Shown here: piece after piece, positions 34,469-43,632 of the stretch
How the letters are laid out: each line of letters begins with the position of its first letter
Numbering within the stretch: the first letter of the stretch is position 1
Assembly: GCA_963782965.1 (NCBI GenBank)
Contig: CAWALV010000002.1
Location: 124,001 to 188,000, forward strand
Source: CAWALV01 sp963782965
GTDB lineage: Bacteria; Actinomycetota; Actinomycetes; Acidothermales; Acidothermaceae
DNA: 64,000 bases
Direction: 5' to 3'
Position numbers and translations under genes: made by a program
The notes under the pieces: generated by a model
Told to the model about the DNA's origin: nothing
Seen by the model: only the letters and a program-made list of their open reading frames with translations
Databases searched by the model: none

Positions 34469-35722
34469 GTGAACCGTGAAGCAGCGGAACTTCTCGACGC
34501 GCGCGACCCGCTCGCGCACTTTCGCGAGCGTTTCAGCCGACCCGACCCGGAGCTGATCTATCTCGACGGGAACTCACTCGGCATGCTGCCGCTTCGCGCG
34601 CGCGAGCGGCTGCATCGCGTCGTCGACGACGAGTGGGGCGCCGGACTGATCAGGTCGTGGAACACCGGCTGGCTCGACCTTTCGCAGCGCACCGGCGACC
34701 TTCTAGGCTCGGCGTTGCTCGGGGCGGCCGACGGTCAGGTCGCGATCTGCGACTCGACGAGCGTGAACCTCTACAAGCTGGCCGTCGCGGCGCTCGGGCT
34801 GCGGCCCGGCCGGCGGGTCATCGTCTCGGATCTGCACAACTTCCCGACCGACCGGTACGTGCTCGAAGGCATTGCGGCGCAACATGATCTGGAGCTTCGG
34901 CTGGTCGAGTTCGATGAGCTGACCGGCCCGACGGCGGATGCGATCGCCGCTGCGGTGGACGACGACACCGCCCTCGTGAGCCTCTCCCACGTCGATTACC
35001 GTTCGGCTGCGCTTGCCGATATGGCGGCGATCAACGCCGTCGTTCACGAGCGTGGTTCGTTGGTGTTGTGGGACCTGTGCCACTCGGTCGGCGCTGTCCC
35101 GATCGAGCTCGATGCGACGGCAACCGATCTCGCCGTCGGCTGCACCTACAAGTACCTGAACGCCGGGCCCGGTGCGCCGGCGTTTCTGTACGTGCGGCGC
35201 GATCTGCAGCCCGTCGCGCGGCAGCCGATCTGGGGGTGGTTCGGGCAGTCCGACCAGTTCGCGATGGGGCAGGGTTACGAGCCGCAGCCCAACATCCGCC
35301 GCTTCCTCGTCGGCAGTGCGCCGGTGCTCGGCATCTCTTTGGTCGACGAAGGCGTGCGGCTGCTCGCCGAAGCCGGCATCGAAGCGCTGCGCGCCAAAGG
35401 TGTGGCGCTGACGGAGCTGGCGATCGAGCTGTTCGACGAGTGGCTCGAGCCGCTCGGTTTCGCACTTGCATCTGCGCGGGAGTCGCGTATTCGTGGCTCG
35501 CACGTGGCGCTCGCGCACCCGGAGGCGTACCGCATTTCCCGAGCCTTGGTCGAAAGCGCGAACGTGATCACGGATTTTCGCGAGCCCGACAGGCTGCGGA
35601 TCGGTGCGGCGCCGATCACGACCCGCTTCGTCGACGTCTGGGATGCGTTCGATCGCATGCGCCACCTCGTGGCGAGCGGCGCGCATCTCCAGTTCGACAC
35701 CGCCCGCGCCGCGGTCACCTGA
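34469..35722 (+). CDS. kynU: Kynureninase
   Basis: A 417-residue PLP enzyme that cleaves kynurenine or 3-hydroxykynurenine to anthranilate or 3-hydroxyanthranilate plus alanine. Diagnostic blocks are YLDGNSLGMLP, SDLHNFPTDRYVLEG, LVLWDLCHSVGAVPIELDA (Asp and His contacting the cofactor), and Lys228 in GCTYKYLNAGPG, which would hold PLP. WGWFGQSDQF and IRRFLVGSAPVLGI are also family-specific. The start is GTG at 34469. The usual partners (tryptophan 2,3-dioxygenase, formamidase) are not in this window; only a methyltransferase remnant lies upstream. It looks like an orphan tryptophan-catabolism gene. Confidence 0.94.
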   Translation: MNREAAELLDARDPLAHFRERFSRPDPELIYLDGNSLGMLPLRARERLHRVVDDEWGAGLIRSWNTGWLDLSQRTGDLLGSALLGAADGQVAICDSTSVNLYKLAVAALGLRPGRRVIVSDLHNFPTDRYVLEGIAAQHDLELRLVEFDELTGPTADAIAAAVDDDTALVSLSHVDYRSAALADMAAINAVVHERGSLVLWDLCHSVGAVPIELDATATDLAVGCTYKYLNAGPGAPAFLYVRRDLQPVARQPIWGWFGQSDQFAMGQGYEPQPNIRRFLVGSAPVLGISLVDEGVRLLAEAGIEALRAKGVALTELAIELFDEWLEPLGFALASARESRIRGSHVALAHPEAYRISRALVESANVITDFREPDRLRIGAAPITTRFVDVWDAFDRMRHLVASGAHLQFDTARAAVT

Positions 35723-35891
35723 TCACACCGCTCGCCGATAACGCGCCACCGCCGCTTCGTACGGCGCCGCAGAGAAGCTTCACTGGTCGCTGCGCCATCG
35801 TCTTGCAGTCCCTCTTGGCGCGCGGGGTCAGGCCGGAGGAACGCCGTGTCCGGGGCGGCTCGGTCGCGAGCTGCTCGCGGGCGTATCCGTC

Positions 35892-36959
35892 CTACGCGGA
35901 AGCGCTCTTCGGGATTGCCTTGGACCTCGCAGGCTTCGTACCTCGGTTTCCGCTGCCCTGGGGCACGGAGCTCGCCCGCACCGTGAGCGGAGGCGCGAGG
36001 AGCACGTGTACGGCGGAGGTGAACCCGTTGATCCGGGCGATCAGCGACTCAACCGCACGCTCGGCCATCTCGGCCAACGGGTTGTCGACTGTGGTCAGCG
36101 GTATCGGGCTGTCGTGGGCCAGGGGCGCGGCGGCGACCGCACACACGGACACGTCGTTGGGCACGCTCCGCCCGACATCGGCCAGCGCCGGGACCAGACC
36201 GGGCAACGACATTTCGTTGATGCTGATGATCCCGTCGACATCGGGCACGCGCTGGATGATTTCGCGAACGCAGGCGGCAGCGGCGTAGACGTTGTCGTCG
36301 CAAGCGATCCCCTCGCCGCGCAGGCCGTGGGATGCGAGCTCGTCATGGAAAGCGCGATCCGACCGTACCGCCGCACCGTACCCCGCTGCGAACAACGCAG
36401 CCGAACGGTTGATGAGGACGAGCCGCCGGCGCCCGACGTCCACCAGATGCTTGACGCAGCTGCGGACGCTGTTGTCCCAATCGAGGTCGACCCAGTCGTA
36501 GGCGGGTCGGTCGGTCGTACGGCCGATCACGACGAACGGGAGTCCCGAACGCTGCGTGCGCTTGACTCGTTGGTCTTGAACCTGCGCCTCGGTCAGCAAG
36601 AGGCCGTCGATGCGGCGCGTGGTGACCAGCCGTTCGACGGAGCCGAGGCGGTCGCGTGCACCGGGCGACATCAAGACGTCGTAGTCGCGGTCGGCCGCCG
36701 CTTCGACGGCCGCGCCGATGAGCAACAACTGGCCGGCCGTGAGGTGGTTGTGGTCGGCGGGCGGGATCACCATGGCAAGGGTGTTCGTGGTGCCGCTGCG
36801 CAAGGCCTGCGCCGACGCGTTCGGCACGTACTCGGCGTCGCGCATCACCTGGAGGATCCGCTCACGCGTCTTCGCGCTGATCGGCCGCTTTCCGCTCAGC
36901 GCATAGGAGACCGTGCTGCGTGACACGCCCGCGAGCCGTGCCACGTCGCCGATATCCAT
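35892..36959 (-). CDS. LacI family transcriptional regulator
   Basis: A 355-residue LacI-type repressor. The N-terminal helix-turn-helix is DIGDVARLAGVSRSTVSYAL, followed by the hinge VPNASAQALRSGTTNTLAMV and a periplasmic-binding-fold ligand domain (IDGLLLTEAQ, PFVVIGR, VDGIISINEMSLPGLV, LTTVDNPLAEMAERAVESL). ATG at 36959 has GGAGG four bases upstream. GTG at 37004, overlapping the hydrolase stop as GTGA, is an alternative. It is the second gene of a two-gene unit with the GH63-like hydrolase, divergent from an ABC importer operon, and probably regulates both through the intergenic region at 38900-39150. Confidence 0.92.
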   Translation of the reverse strand: MDIGDVARLAGVSRSTVSYALSGKRPISAKTRERILQVMRDAEYVPNASAQALRSGTTNTLAMVIPPADHNHLTAGQLLLIGAAVEAAADRDYDVLMSPGARDRLGSVERLVTTRRIDGLLLTEAQVQDQRVKRTQRSGLPFVVIGRTTDRPAYDWVDLDWDNSVRSCVKHLVDVGRRRLVLINRSAALFAAGYGAAVRSDRAFHDELASHGLRGEGIACDDNVYAAAACVREIIQRVPDVDGIISINEMSLPGLVPALADVGRSVPNDVSVCAVAAAPLAHDSPIPLTTVDNPLAEMAERAVESLIARINGFTSAVHVLLAPPLTVRASSVPQGSGNRGTKPARSKAIPKSASA

Positions 36960-37000
36960 CCGACCTCCGGTGCCACCGCCCTGTGCATTGACGCGTGCCG

Positions 37001-38782
37001 TCACGAGGACGAGCCCGCGCGACGGACGTGGTCCCTCGCTAGCACAAGATACGTCGCTGCGGTCCAGGTATACGCGCGGTCCCGCAGTCCCTCACCGGTC
37101 AAGGCGTCGAAGTTCTCGGCGAACCCCGACTTCTCGCACAGCCGGCGGAAACGGGCGCTCACGTCGTCCGCCAGGTCTGCGCGCCCGCATCGGCGCAAGC
37201 CATCCTCGATGAGCAGCGTGCTCGGGGCCCAGATCGGCCCGCGCCAGTACCCGTCCGACTGGTAGGAGGGCGACGACGTGGGCTCCGTCGCAGGCCCGTA
37301 GTCGGTGAGGGAGGTGCTGATCTGCTCCACCAGAGCGTCGACCACGGACGTCGGGAGCGCGGGCCCGGCCACGATCGGCAGCGCACTGAGCAGGCTGTCG
37401 GAGACGCCCCGGCGTCCGGACAGCGGCGCGAAGGTTCGGAAGCGGCTGCCGTCCCACAGCTGCGCGAGCATCGCCGCGCGTAACTGGGCGGCCGCAGCGG
37501 ACCAGCGCGCCGCCTCGGCCGGCCGATCGAGTTCTGCGGCAAGTTCCGTGAGCACGTCGAGTTGGATGGCGAGGAAGGCGGCGAGGTCGGCGGATTCAAC
37601 TACGCGGTCGTCGTCGAACGCCGTGCTGTTGTCCCACCCACTGTCGTTGCCGTGCTGGTAGGTGGGCAGGGTGCGACCCGGAGCGACACGGTGGTCGAGC
37701 CAGAATGACGACCACTTCGCTAGCCGGTCGTAGCACAGCTTCGTCTCGGCGGGCTCAAGGCTGCGGGGCAATCTCGCCCGTATCTCGCGCAGCGCCCAGC
37801 CATGGATCGGCGGCTTCACGAAGTTGTACAGAACGCGCGAGTGTGTGACCGAGTCCGGCAGCGCGCCGGCCTCGTCCTGGTGATCGAACGGCAGCAGGAA
37901 CTGGTCGAGCGCAAGCTCGGGCAGTCCGGCCGCGAGCGCCATCGCGTTGAAGCAGTGGTCCCAACTCCAGACGGAATCCATCCAATGCTTCGACATGAGC
38001 ACGGCCTCACGGCCGACGAACCCAGCAGGCTCGACGGTCGCTGACCACAGGACGTACGCGGCCAATGCCGCCGACGGAGTGGCGGCCGAACGCCATCCTG
38101 CGACCGCGTCGACGTAGTCGTCGAACTCGCGGCACGCACCGGCGACGATGTCGTCGAACGAGGCGTGCGCCTCATAGGGTCTGCGGCCGGTGAGCAGTTC
38201 TTCGAGCGCCACTTCCCATTGACCGTCTGCGGAACCGTGCACCTCGAGCTCGCGCGCCGCGGCGCCGAGCGCCTGGCCACCCGTCGCCGTCGCCGCGCCG
38301 CCGAGCACGGTCAGCCGGTAGCGACGGCCGGTCTCGTACGAGGTGAAGACCCATCGGCCCGGGATGACGTCCTCGAAGAAGTAGGTGCCTGCGAAGGACG
38401 TCAGTGGCTGGTCGGTCGCCCGCATGAGAAAGCCCATGCCGTGGCCGCGCAGCCTGATCGTGCTCGTGTTCTCGAAGGCCCCTTCGACGACGCCGTTCGA
38501 ACTTCTCCAGCGCAGGCATGCCGGCGACGCTTCGATTGCGGCGGCAACCGGTCGGCCGTCCTTGGTCGGCACCAGCGAGAGGACGGCGGTCATGGCCGTT
38601 GTGTGCGAGACGAGGTGGATCTGCGGCTCACGCGTGTGCAAGCCGACGATCGGCGAAAGGTTCAGCCACGATCCTCGCCGGCTGAACGGGATCTCGGTGA
38701 CATCGAACGGCGTGCTCGCCGGCGAGGACGACGGCGGCACGGGGGTAAGGCCCGTCGGCACTGCGCTATCGGCAGTGTTCAC
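37001..38782 (-). CDS. GH63/MGH1-like (alpha/alpha)6 glycoside hydrolase
   Basis: A 593-residue cytoplasmic enzyme with an N-terminal beta domain (from PFDVTEIPFSRRGSWLNLSP) and a C-terminal toroid. Characteristic blocks are SKHWMDSVWSWDHCFNAMAL, FDHQDEAGALPDSVTHS, YQHGNDSGWDNSTAFDDD and DGYWRGPIWAPSTLLIEDGL. These match the GH63-related mannosylglycerate/glucosylglycerate hydrolase and trehalase-like clan; the last block holds a likely catalytic acid region. The preferred start is GTG at 38782 (GAAGGG nine bases upstream); the frame remains open to a TTG at 38902. Co-transcribed with LacI and divergent from an importer, it probably cleaves the imported alpha-glycoside. Confidence 0.85.
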   Translation of the reverse strand: MNTADSAVPTGLTPVPPSSSPASTPFDVTEIPFSRRGSWLNLSPIVGLHTREPQIHLVSHTTAMTAVLSLVPTKDGRPVAAAIEASPACLRWRSSNGVVEGAFENTSTIRLRGHGMGFLMRATDQPLTSFAGTYFFEDVIPGRWVFTSYETGRRYRLTVLGGAATATGGQALGAAARELEVHGSADGQWEVALEELLTGRRPYEAHASFDDIVAGACREFDDYVDAVAGWRSAATPSAALAAYVLWSATVEPAGFVGREAVLMSKHWMDSVWSWDHCFNAMALAAGLPELALDQFLLPFDHQDEAGALPDSVTHSRVLYNFVKPPIHGWALREIRARLPRSLEPAETKLCYDRLAKWSSFWLDHRVAPGRTLPTYQHGNDSGWDNSTAFDDDRVVESADLAAFLAIQLDVLTELAAELDRPAEAARWSAAAAQLRAAMLAQLWDGSRFRTFAPLSGRRGVSDSLLSALPIVAGPALPTSVVDALVEQISTSLTDYGPATEPTSSPSYQSDGYWRGPIWAPSTLLIEDGLRRCGRADLADDVSARFRRLCEKSGFAENFDALTGEGLRDRAYTWTAATYLVLARDHVRRAGSSS

Positions 38783-39152
38783 GTTGTCCAGCCCTTCGTC
38801 GTACGGCACCAAAGCCGCGCTGAGTCGGCTCGTCAAGGGGCGCCAGAAGCGAACCGGTTCGATGAGACGGGAGGAGCTTAGCACTGTCGAGCCGGCTGCC
38901 AAGGGCGGTCACGCACGCTCTCCCGGTTGACGGCGACGGGCGATTCTCCCGTGGTTTCTGAGGCTTAGCCCGATAACGGTGAAGGAGAAGCCTCGACAAC
39001 CGCTGAATCTCGATTCGGCCAACCCCCTTGACTGCACCCGCTCTCACTCGTACTGTCACGAGCCAACATCGAACTGATTCGACACGTCGCGGCGCCGTCA
39101 GCCTCATTGACCCGCGAGACACCATGACAGGCCCATCGAGCTAGGGGAACGG
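38783..39152. promoter_or_regulatory. Divergent control region between GH63-like/LacI unit and ABC importer
   Basis: TTGACT at 39028-39033 and TACTGT at 39051-39056, spaced by 17 bases, form a good sigma-70-type promoter reading toward the importer. A perfect dyad TCGAACTGATTCGA at 39069-39082, just after the expected transcription start, is well placed as the operator for the LacI repressor encoded in the divergent unit. A related half-site, TCGATTCGG, lies near 39010. Confidence 0.65.
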
Positions 39153-40466
39153 ATGAGAATCTCAGGCAAGCGTGGAGCAGTCTTGACCATGACGGCGGCG
39201 GTCGTGCTCGGCGGGTTGGCCGCGTGCTCGTCGTCGTCCAAAAGCAGCTCGACCGGATCGTCGTCCACGACCGCCGGTTCGCCGGCCGCGAGCAGCTCGG
39301 GCGGCGGCGGGAGCGCGGCAGGCGGCGGCGGGACGTACACGATTTGGGACCCGTATCCCCAGTTCGACAACACCTCCGCCTGGGTGAAGCTGCTGCAAAG
39401 CTGCGGGTCGGATGCCGGCGTCACGGTCAAGCGAACGGGCTTCGACACGACGGACCTCACGACGAAGGTCCTCCTAGCAGCGCAGCAGGGCAACTCTCCC
39501 GACGTCCTGATCGTCGACAACCCGGTCGTGTCGACGCTCGCGGACGCGGGCGTGCTGACCGACACCTCCTCGACGAAGCTCGACACGTCGTCGATCCAGC
39601 CGAACATTCTCGCTGCCGGCCAGCTCAACGGGAAGACGTACGGCGTGCCGATCGGCGCTAACACCCTCGCGCTGTACTACAACAAGAACGTGCTCGACGC
39701 CGCCGGTGTCGACCCCACGAGCATCAAGGACTGGTCGTCGCTCACGGCGGCACTCCAGAAGATCAAGACAAACGGCAAGAAGGGCATCACGTTCTCGGCG
39801 ATCGGCACCGAGGAGGGTAGCTTCCAGTTCCTGCCGTGGTTCTGGGGTTCCGGCGCCAAGCTCACTGACCTGGGCTCGTCGCAAGCGGTCAGCGCCCTGA
39901 CGCTGTGGACCGACTGGGTGAAGAACGGGCTCGCACCCAACTCGGTCATCAACAACACCCAGACGACGAGCTGGCAGGAGTTCGCCACTGGCGACTTCGG
40001 GTTCGGCGAGAACGGCACGTGGCAGCTCGCGAACGCGCAGAAGGCGGGCTTCCCGTACGGGATCATCTCGATCCCCGCTGCAAGTGGCGGAGGAGCTCCG
40101 GTGCCGACGGGAGGCGAGTTCGTCACGATTCCCGTCCAGAAGTCGACCGACCGATACGCGACCGACGAGAAGCTCGTCACCTGCCTGACCAGTGCCGACA
40201 ACGCCTACACCACCGACAACACCCTTTCCTACGTCGGGGCGACCAAGGCGGTCCAGGACAAGCAGGCTTCGGCGAACCCCGCACTGAAGCCCTGGATCAG
40301 CGCGGTGCAAAACGCCAAGGGTCGCACCAGCGACAACCTTGGCACGAAGTATCCGAAGATCTCCGAGCAGTTGTGGAAGGCGGTGCAGTCGGCACTCTCC
40401 GGCTCGCAATCTCCGCAGGCAGCGCTAGCCGCGGCACAAAGCGCCGCCGCAGCTGCTACCAAGTAG
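39153..40466 (+). CDS. Carbohydrate ABC transporter substrate-binding lipoprotein
   Basis: A 437-residue extracellular sugar receptor. The signal and lipobox are LTMTAAVVLGGLAACSSSSK (lipidated Cys25). A Ser/Gly/Ala linker follows, then a binding domain with GTYTIWDPYPQFDNTSAW, AQQGNSPDVLIVDNPVVSTL, YGVPIGANTLALYYNKNVLD and FGFGENGTWQLANAQ. AGGGGAACGG precedes the ATG at 39153. It is the first gene of the importer operon, with the permease gene 38 bases downstream. A GH63-like hydrolase in the divergent unit suggests a small alpha-glycoside ligand, which is inference. Confidence 0.93.
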   Translation: MRISGKRGAVLTMTAAVVLGGLAACSSSSKSSSTGSSSTTAGSPAASSSGGGGSAAGGGGTYTIWDPYPQFDNTSAWVKLLQSCGSDAGVTVKRTGFDTTDLTTKVLLAAQQGNSPDVLIVDNPVVSTLADAGVLTDTSSTKLDTSSIQPNILAAGQLNGKTYGVPIGANTLALYYNKNVLDAAGVDPTSIKDWSSLTAALQKIKTNGKKGITFSAIGTEEGSFQFLPWFWGSGAKLTDLGSSQAVSALTLWTDWVKNGLAPNSVINNTQTTSWQEFATGDFGFGENGTWQLANAQKAGFPYGIISIPAASGGGAPVPTGGEFVTIPVQKSTDRYATDEKLVTCLTSADNAYTTDNTLSYVGATKAVQDKQASANPALKPWISAVQNAKGRTSDNLGTKYPKISEQLWKAVQSALSGSQSPQAALAAAQSAAAAATK

Positions 40467-40503
40467 CAGCAAGGAGCGCGGTTTCACCGATGTGAAGGGC
40501 ACG

Positions 40504-41478
40504 ATGAGCGACACCAAAGGACGCATTGTTCAGGCGTCCGGCGCGGCGGCGGCGGTGGCGGCAACCACCCCCGCCGTCGCCGCGCGGCGTCGCCGCGCGG
40601 GCATCAGCCGGCAGTTGGCTGCGTGGGCGTTCCTGCTACCCATCACGACATACCTGGTGATCTTCTACGGGTACCCGCTCTACCGCAACGTCGACCTGAG
40701 CCTGCGCGAATACACGGTCAGGTCGTTCGTTCAGGGCGGGGCGAAGTTCGTCGGGCTGAAGAACTACCACACGGTGTTCGACGATCCCACGTTCATGCCG
40801 GCGCTGGTGCACACCGCGATCTTCACCGGCGCGTCACTGTTCTTCCAGTTCTCCATCGGCATGGCGCTGGCGCTCTTCTTCTTCCAGCACTTCAAGCTCT
40901 CCCGGACGCTTCGCGCGCTGTTCCTGGTGCCCTGGCTGCTGCCGCTGATCGTCTCCGCATCGACCTGGTCGTGGATGCTGAACAGCGACTCGGGCGTTGT
41001 GAATGCCGCGCTGAAGCTCATCGGTGTGGGACCGGTGCACTGGTTGACCTCGCCCACGTGGGCGCTGACCTCCGTCACCGTGGCGAACATCTGGATCGGG
41101 ATCCCGTTCAACCTCGTCCTGCTTTACAGCGGCCTGCAGTCGATCCCTTCCGACGTCTACGAGGCCGCGGCGCTCGATGGCGCGGGCTCATGGAAGCGGT
41201 TCTGGCTCGTGACGTTTCCGCTGCTCCGGCCTGTCTCCGCGATCACGCTGCTGCTCGGTTTGGTCTACACGCTGAAGGTCTTCGACATCATCTGGATCAT
41301 GACGCGCGGTGGGCCCGCCGACGCCTCGACCACGCTGGCCACGTACTCCTACCAGCTGGGCTTCGGGACGTTGCTTCCGCGGTTCGACACGGGCGCGGCC
41401 GTCGGTAACGTGCTCGTCCTCATCGCCCTGGTCTTCGGCCTCGTCTACATCCGCACCCAGCGGAAGATGGTCGGCTGA
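40504..41478 (+). CDS. Carbohydrate ABC transporter permease (MalF type)
   Basis: A 324-residue permease with a cytoplasmic Ala/Arg-rich N-terminus and six transmembrane segments. The EAA loop is YEAAALDGAGSWKRFWLVTF, and FDIIWIMTRGGPADASTTLA is the standard MalF block near the C-terminus. The start at 40504 has AAGGG four bases upstream; GTG at 40492 is a weaker alternative. Its stop overlaps the next gene's ATG by one base (TGATG). Unlike the other importer in this window, this operon is intact. Confidence 0.92.
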   Translation: MSDTKGRIVQASGAAAAVAATTPAVAARRRRAGISRQLAAWAFLLPITTYLVIFYGYPLYRNVDLSLREYTVRSFVQGGAKFVGLKNYHTVFDDPTFMPALVHTAIFTGASLFFQFSIGMALALFFFQHFKLSRTLRALFLVPWLLPLIVSASTWSWMLNSDSGVVNAALKLIGVGPVHWLTSPTWALTSVTVANIWIGIPFNLVLLYSGLQSIPSDVYEAAALDGAGSWKRFWLVTFPLLRPVSAITLLLGLVYTLKVFDIIWIMTRGGPADASTTLATYSYQLGFGTLLPRFDTGAAVGNVLVLIALVFGLVYIRTQRKMVG

Positions 41479-42293
41479 TGGCGCGGCGCGGAACATGGCG
41501 GACGACGCTCGGCGTCGTGCTCACTGCGATCATGCTGTTCCCGCTGTACTGGATGATCAACGTGTCCTTCACGCAGGACAAGCGGATGCGCAAGTCTCCC
41601 CCCGACCTGTTTCCGACGCATGGAACCCTCGCGGGCTACCGTGCGGTGCTTCACCAGCAGCTGCCCTATCTCGGCACCAGCCTCGCCGTTGCGCTTGGCA
41701 CGGTCGTCGTCACGCTGATCGTTGCAGCGCCCGCCGGATACTCGCTGGCGAAACTGCAGCCGCGCGGGCGGGGCGCGATGACGTTCGTCTTGTTGATCGT
41801 CCAGATGATCCCCGGAATCATCATGGCGTTCGGGTTCTACGCCATCTACTTGCGGCTCGGAGTGCTCAACTCCGTGTCGGGACTGATCCTCGCGGACTCG
41901 ACGATCGCCGTGCCCTTCGGCGTTCTCATCTTCACCGCGTTCATGTTCGGCATTCCGGGCGAACTGCTCCAAGCTGCCGAGATCGACGGCGCCGGCACGC
42001 TGCGGCGGTTCTTCTCCGTCGTCCTGCCGGTCAGCCGCAACTCCGTCGTGACCGTGTCGCTGTTCGCGTTTCTATGGGCGTGGTCGGACTTCGTCTTCGC
42101 GAGCACACTCGACATCGGCGGAAACCACAGGCCGATAACGCTCGGCATCTACCACTACATCGGTAACAACAACCAGCAGTGGAACGCGATCATGGCGACC
42201 GCCGTCGTGGCGTCGATCCCCGCCGCCGTCCTGCTCGTCATCGCGCAGCGGTACGTAGCGGCAGGCGTGACTGCCGGTGCCGTGAAGGACTGA
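41478..42293 (+). CDS. Carbohydrate ABC transporter permease (MalG type)
   Basis: A 271-residue permease with six transmembrane segments. The EAA loop is LLQAAEIDGAGTLRRFFSVV, and the tail QRYVAAGVTAGAVKD is the family's typical ending. The start is coupled to the preceding permease by TGATG. No ATPase follows, again implying a shared ATPase elsewhere. It is the last gene of the operon. Confidence 0.92.
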   Translation: MARRGTWRTTLGVVLTAIMLFPLYWMINVSFTQDKRMRKSPPDLFPTHGTLAGYRAVLHQQLPYLGTSLAVALGTVVVTLIVAAPAGYSLAKLQPRGRGAMTFVLLIVQMIPGIIMAFGFYAIYLRLGVLNSVSGLILADSTIAVPFGVLIFTAFMFGIPGELLQAAEIDGAGTLRRFFSVVLPVSRNSVVTVSLFAFLWAWSDFVFASTLDIGGNHRPITLGIYHYIGNNNQQWNAIMATAVVASIPAAVLLVIAQRYVAAGVTAGAVKD

Positions 42294-42542
42294 CACGCTG
42301 CACCGCGCGAAGCACGCATTAGGCCGTGCCGAGCGCCGGTTCGTTCTGAGCGGCCCGCCGTCTCTCGCGAAGAGTCACAGAAGCACCGAAGAGCGTCGGC
42401 AGCTCCTCCACCCGCCCGACACGCCGCGCCATGACCGGACCGGCCAACACGAACCCGAGTCGCCACTGTTCGAAGCACGCGCAGCCGTCGATCGACGAGG
42501 ATCGTCAACTGCCTCGGTTGAGAATCCCCATCCGGACATCAC

Positions 42543-42571
42543 TTGTACGGTACGTGTGGTGAGTTGTACGA
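42543..42571. promoter_or_regulatory. Operator/promoter of the toxin-antitoxin operon
   Basis: TTGTACG occurs twice (42543-42549 and 42564-42570), and the first copy lies in the small palindrome GTACGGTAC. Repeated short palindromes directly before the gene are typical of Phd/YefM autoregulation. The antitoxin ATG follows eight bases later with no strong ribosome binding site. Confidence 0.5.
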
Positions 42572-42578
42572 TTCGGGT

Positions 42579-42827
42579 ATGGCCACGATGAACGTCAGCG
42601 ATGCGCGAGACCACCTCTCAGAGGCGATAGAGACCGCACGCACCGAAGCGGTGTTCGTGCAACGCCGGGGTCGCCTGGCTGGGGTGCTGGTGAGTCCCGA
42701 CCGCTACGAGCAACTGATGACCGCGCTGGAAGACGCCGAGGACGTCACGGCTTTCGACGCGGCGATGGCTGAGGAGGGACCGAACATCCCCTGGTCCCAG
42801 GTCAAGGCTGACCTCGGCTGGGAGTGA
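42579..42827 (+). CDS. Phd/YefM family antitoxin
   Basis: An 82-residue antitoxin. The N-terminal DNA-binding and dimerisation part is MATMNVSDARDHLSEAIETA with VFVQRRGRLAGVLVSPDRYE, typical of Phd/YefM. The acidic C-terminus (FDAAMAEEGPNIPWSQVKADLG) would neutralise the toxin. Its stop overlaps the toxin's GTG start by four bases (GTGA), the normal coupling in such pairs. It sits about 1.7 kb outside the left end of the integrative element. Confidence 0.9.
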   Translation: MATMNVSDARDHLSEAIETARTEAVFVQRRGRLAGVLVSPDRYEQLMTALEDAEDVTAFDAAMAEEGPNIPWSQVKADLGWE

Positions 42828-43084
42828 GCGCGTACCGCATCGAACTTCGCCCGGCAGCAGTCCGTGCCTTGCGCAAGCTCGACCCTCAGATGCGTCGCCG
42901 GGTCCAAGGTGCGATCGCGCTGCTCGCCCAAGATCCACGCCCGCCCGGTGCGCGGGCGCTTCAGGGCCGGCCGGGTCTTCGCGTCCGGGTCGGCGAATAC
43001 CGGATCATTTACACGGTCGAGGACGACGTGCTGTTGGTGGTAATCGTGCGCCTCGGACATCGACGTGACATCTACGACCAGTAG
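42824..43084 (+). CDS. RelE/ParE superfamily toxin
   Basis: An 86-residue toxin of normal length, starting at GTG. The motifs IELRPAAVRALRKLDPQMRR, GRPGLRVRVGEYRIIYTVED and VIVRLGHRRDIYDQ are classical RelE. Arg residues in the RVRVGEYRIIY block and the final GHRRDIY are the usual positions for mRNA cleavage. It should cleave ribosome-bound mRNA and be held inactive by the upstream antitoxin. Confidence 0.92.
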   Translation: MSAYRIELRPAAVRALRKLDPQMRRRVQGAIALLAQDPRPPGARALQGRPGLRVRVGEYRIIYTVEDDVLLVVIVRLGHRRDIYDQ

Positions 43085-43130
43085 CTAGTTGACCCTAGTT
43101 TCTGCTGCGCGCCTACGCCAGCGAAACAGC

Positions 43131-43586
43131 TCACGGGCTACCGGTAGTTTGCGTATTTCCCAAGGTGTTGGTCGCGGACGAAATGCCGGAGCCAACCGAC
43201 AGGTGGATCGTCCGAGCGTGACCGTGCGCAGTGACCGTCATGATCACGTCTGTCGGCGCGTTCTTCGGTGCCACGCCGAACATGACGGGCTTGCCATCCT
43301 TCGCGTATGCGACCGGCCCGAGCGTCACCGCCGCGGGTGAAAACGCGACGTCGGCGCCTGTAGTGCAGCTTCGTGAGACCTGGATCAAGGTGCCGGGGCC
43401 AGCGGTCGGTGTAGACGATCCCGGCTGTGGCGAGTCCGTGGGGATCGCGTCCTGGATGACCGGTGCCGACAGACCGCCTGGGCTCAGCGTTGTACCACAC
43501 ATCACGATGGGGGCCGCGCCGTGGGAATCCGAGCAGCCCATCATCCAGAAACAGAGCGCTGCGACGGCGAGGGGAGATCGGAACAT
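43131..43586 (-). CDS. Putative lipoprotein of unknown function (151 aa)
   Basis: The ATG at 43586 begins MFRSPLAVAALCFWMMGCSD, a lipoprotein signal with the lipidation Cys at 18. The mature part is Pro/Thr/Ser-rich and then beta-like (GTLIQVSRSCTTGADVAFSP, GKPVMFGVAPKNAPTDVIMT, VTAHGHARTIHLSVGSG). I recognise no family. It is followed upstream on the same strand by a G1-peptidase-like fragment, so both may be surface proteins. The frame is open further upstream, but the signal peptide supports the shorter form. Confidence 0.65.
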   Translation of the reverse strand: MFRSPLAVAALCFWMMGCSDSHGAAPIVMCGTTLSPGGLSAPVIQDAIPTDSPQPGSSTPTAGPGTLIQVSRSCTTGADVAFSPAAVTLGPVAYAKDGKPVMFGVAPKNAPTDVIMTVTAHGHARTIHLSVGSGISSATNTLGNTQTTGSP

Positions 43587-43632
43587 CAACCGTCTTTCAT
43601 AAGGGCGGTCGAATCGGCGTCGGCTCAAAACG

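Noticed and set aside
42294..42542. Gap between the second importer and the toxin-antitoxin operon, checked for a gene
   Set aside because: Only short shadow frames extending from the permease gene's antisense strand; nothing recognisable.
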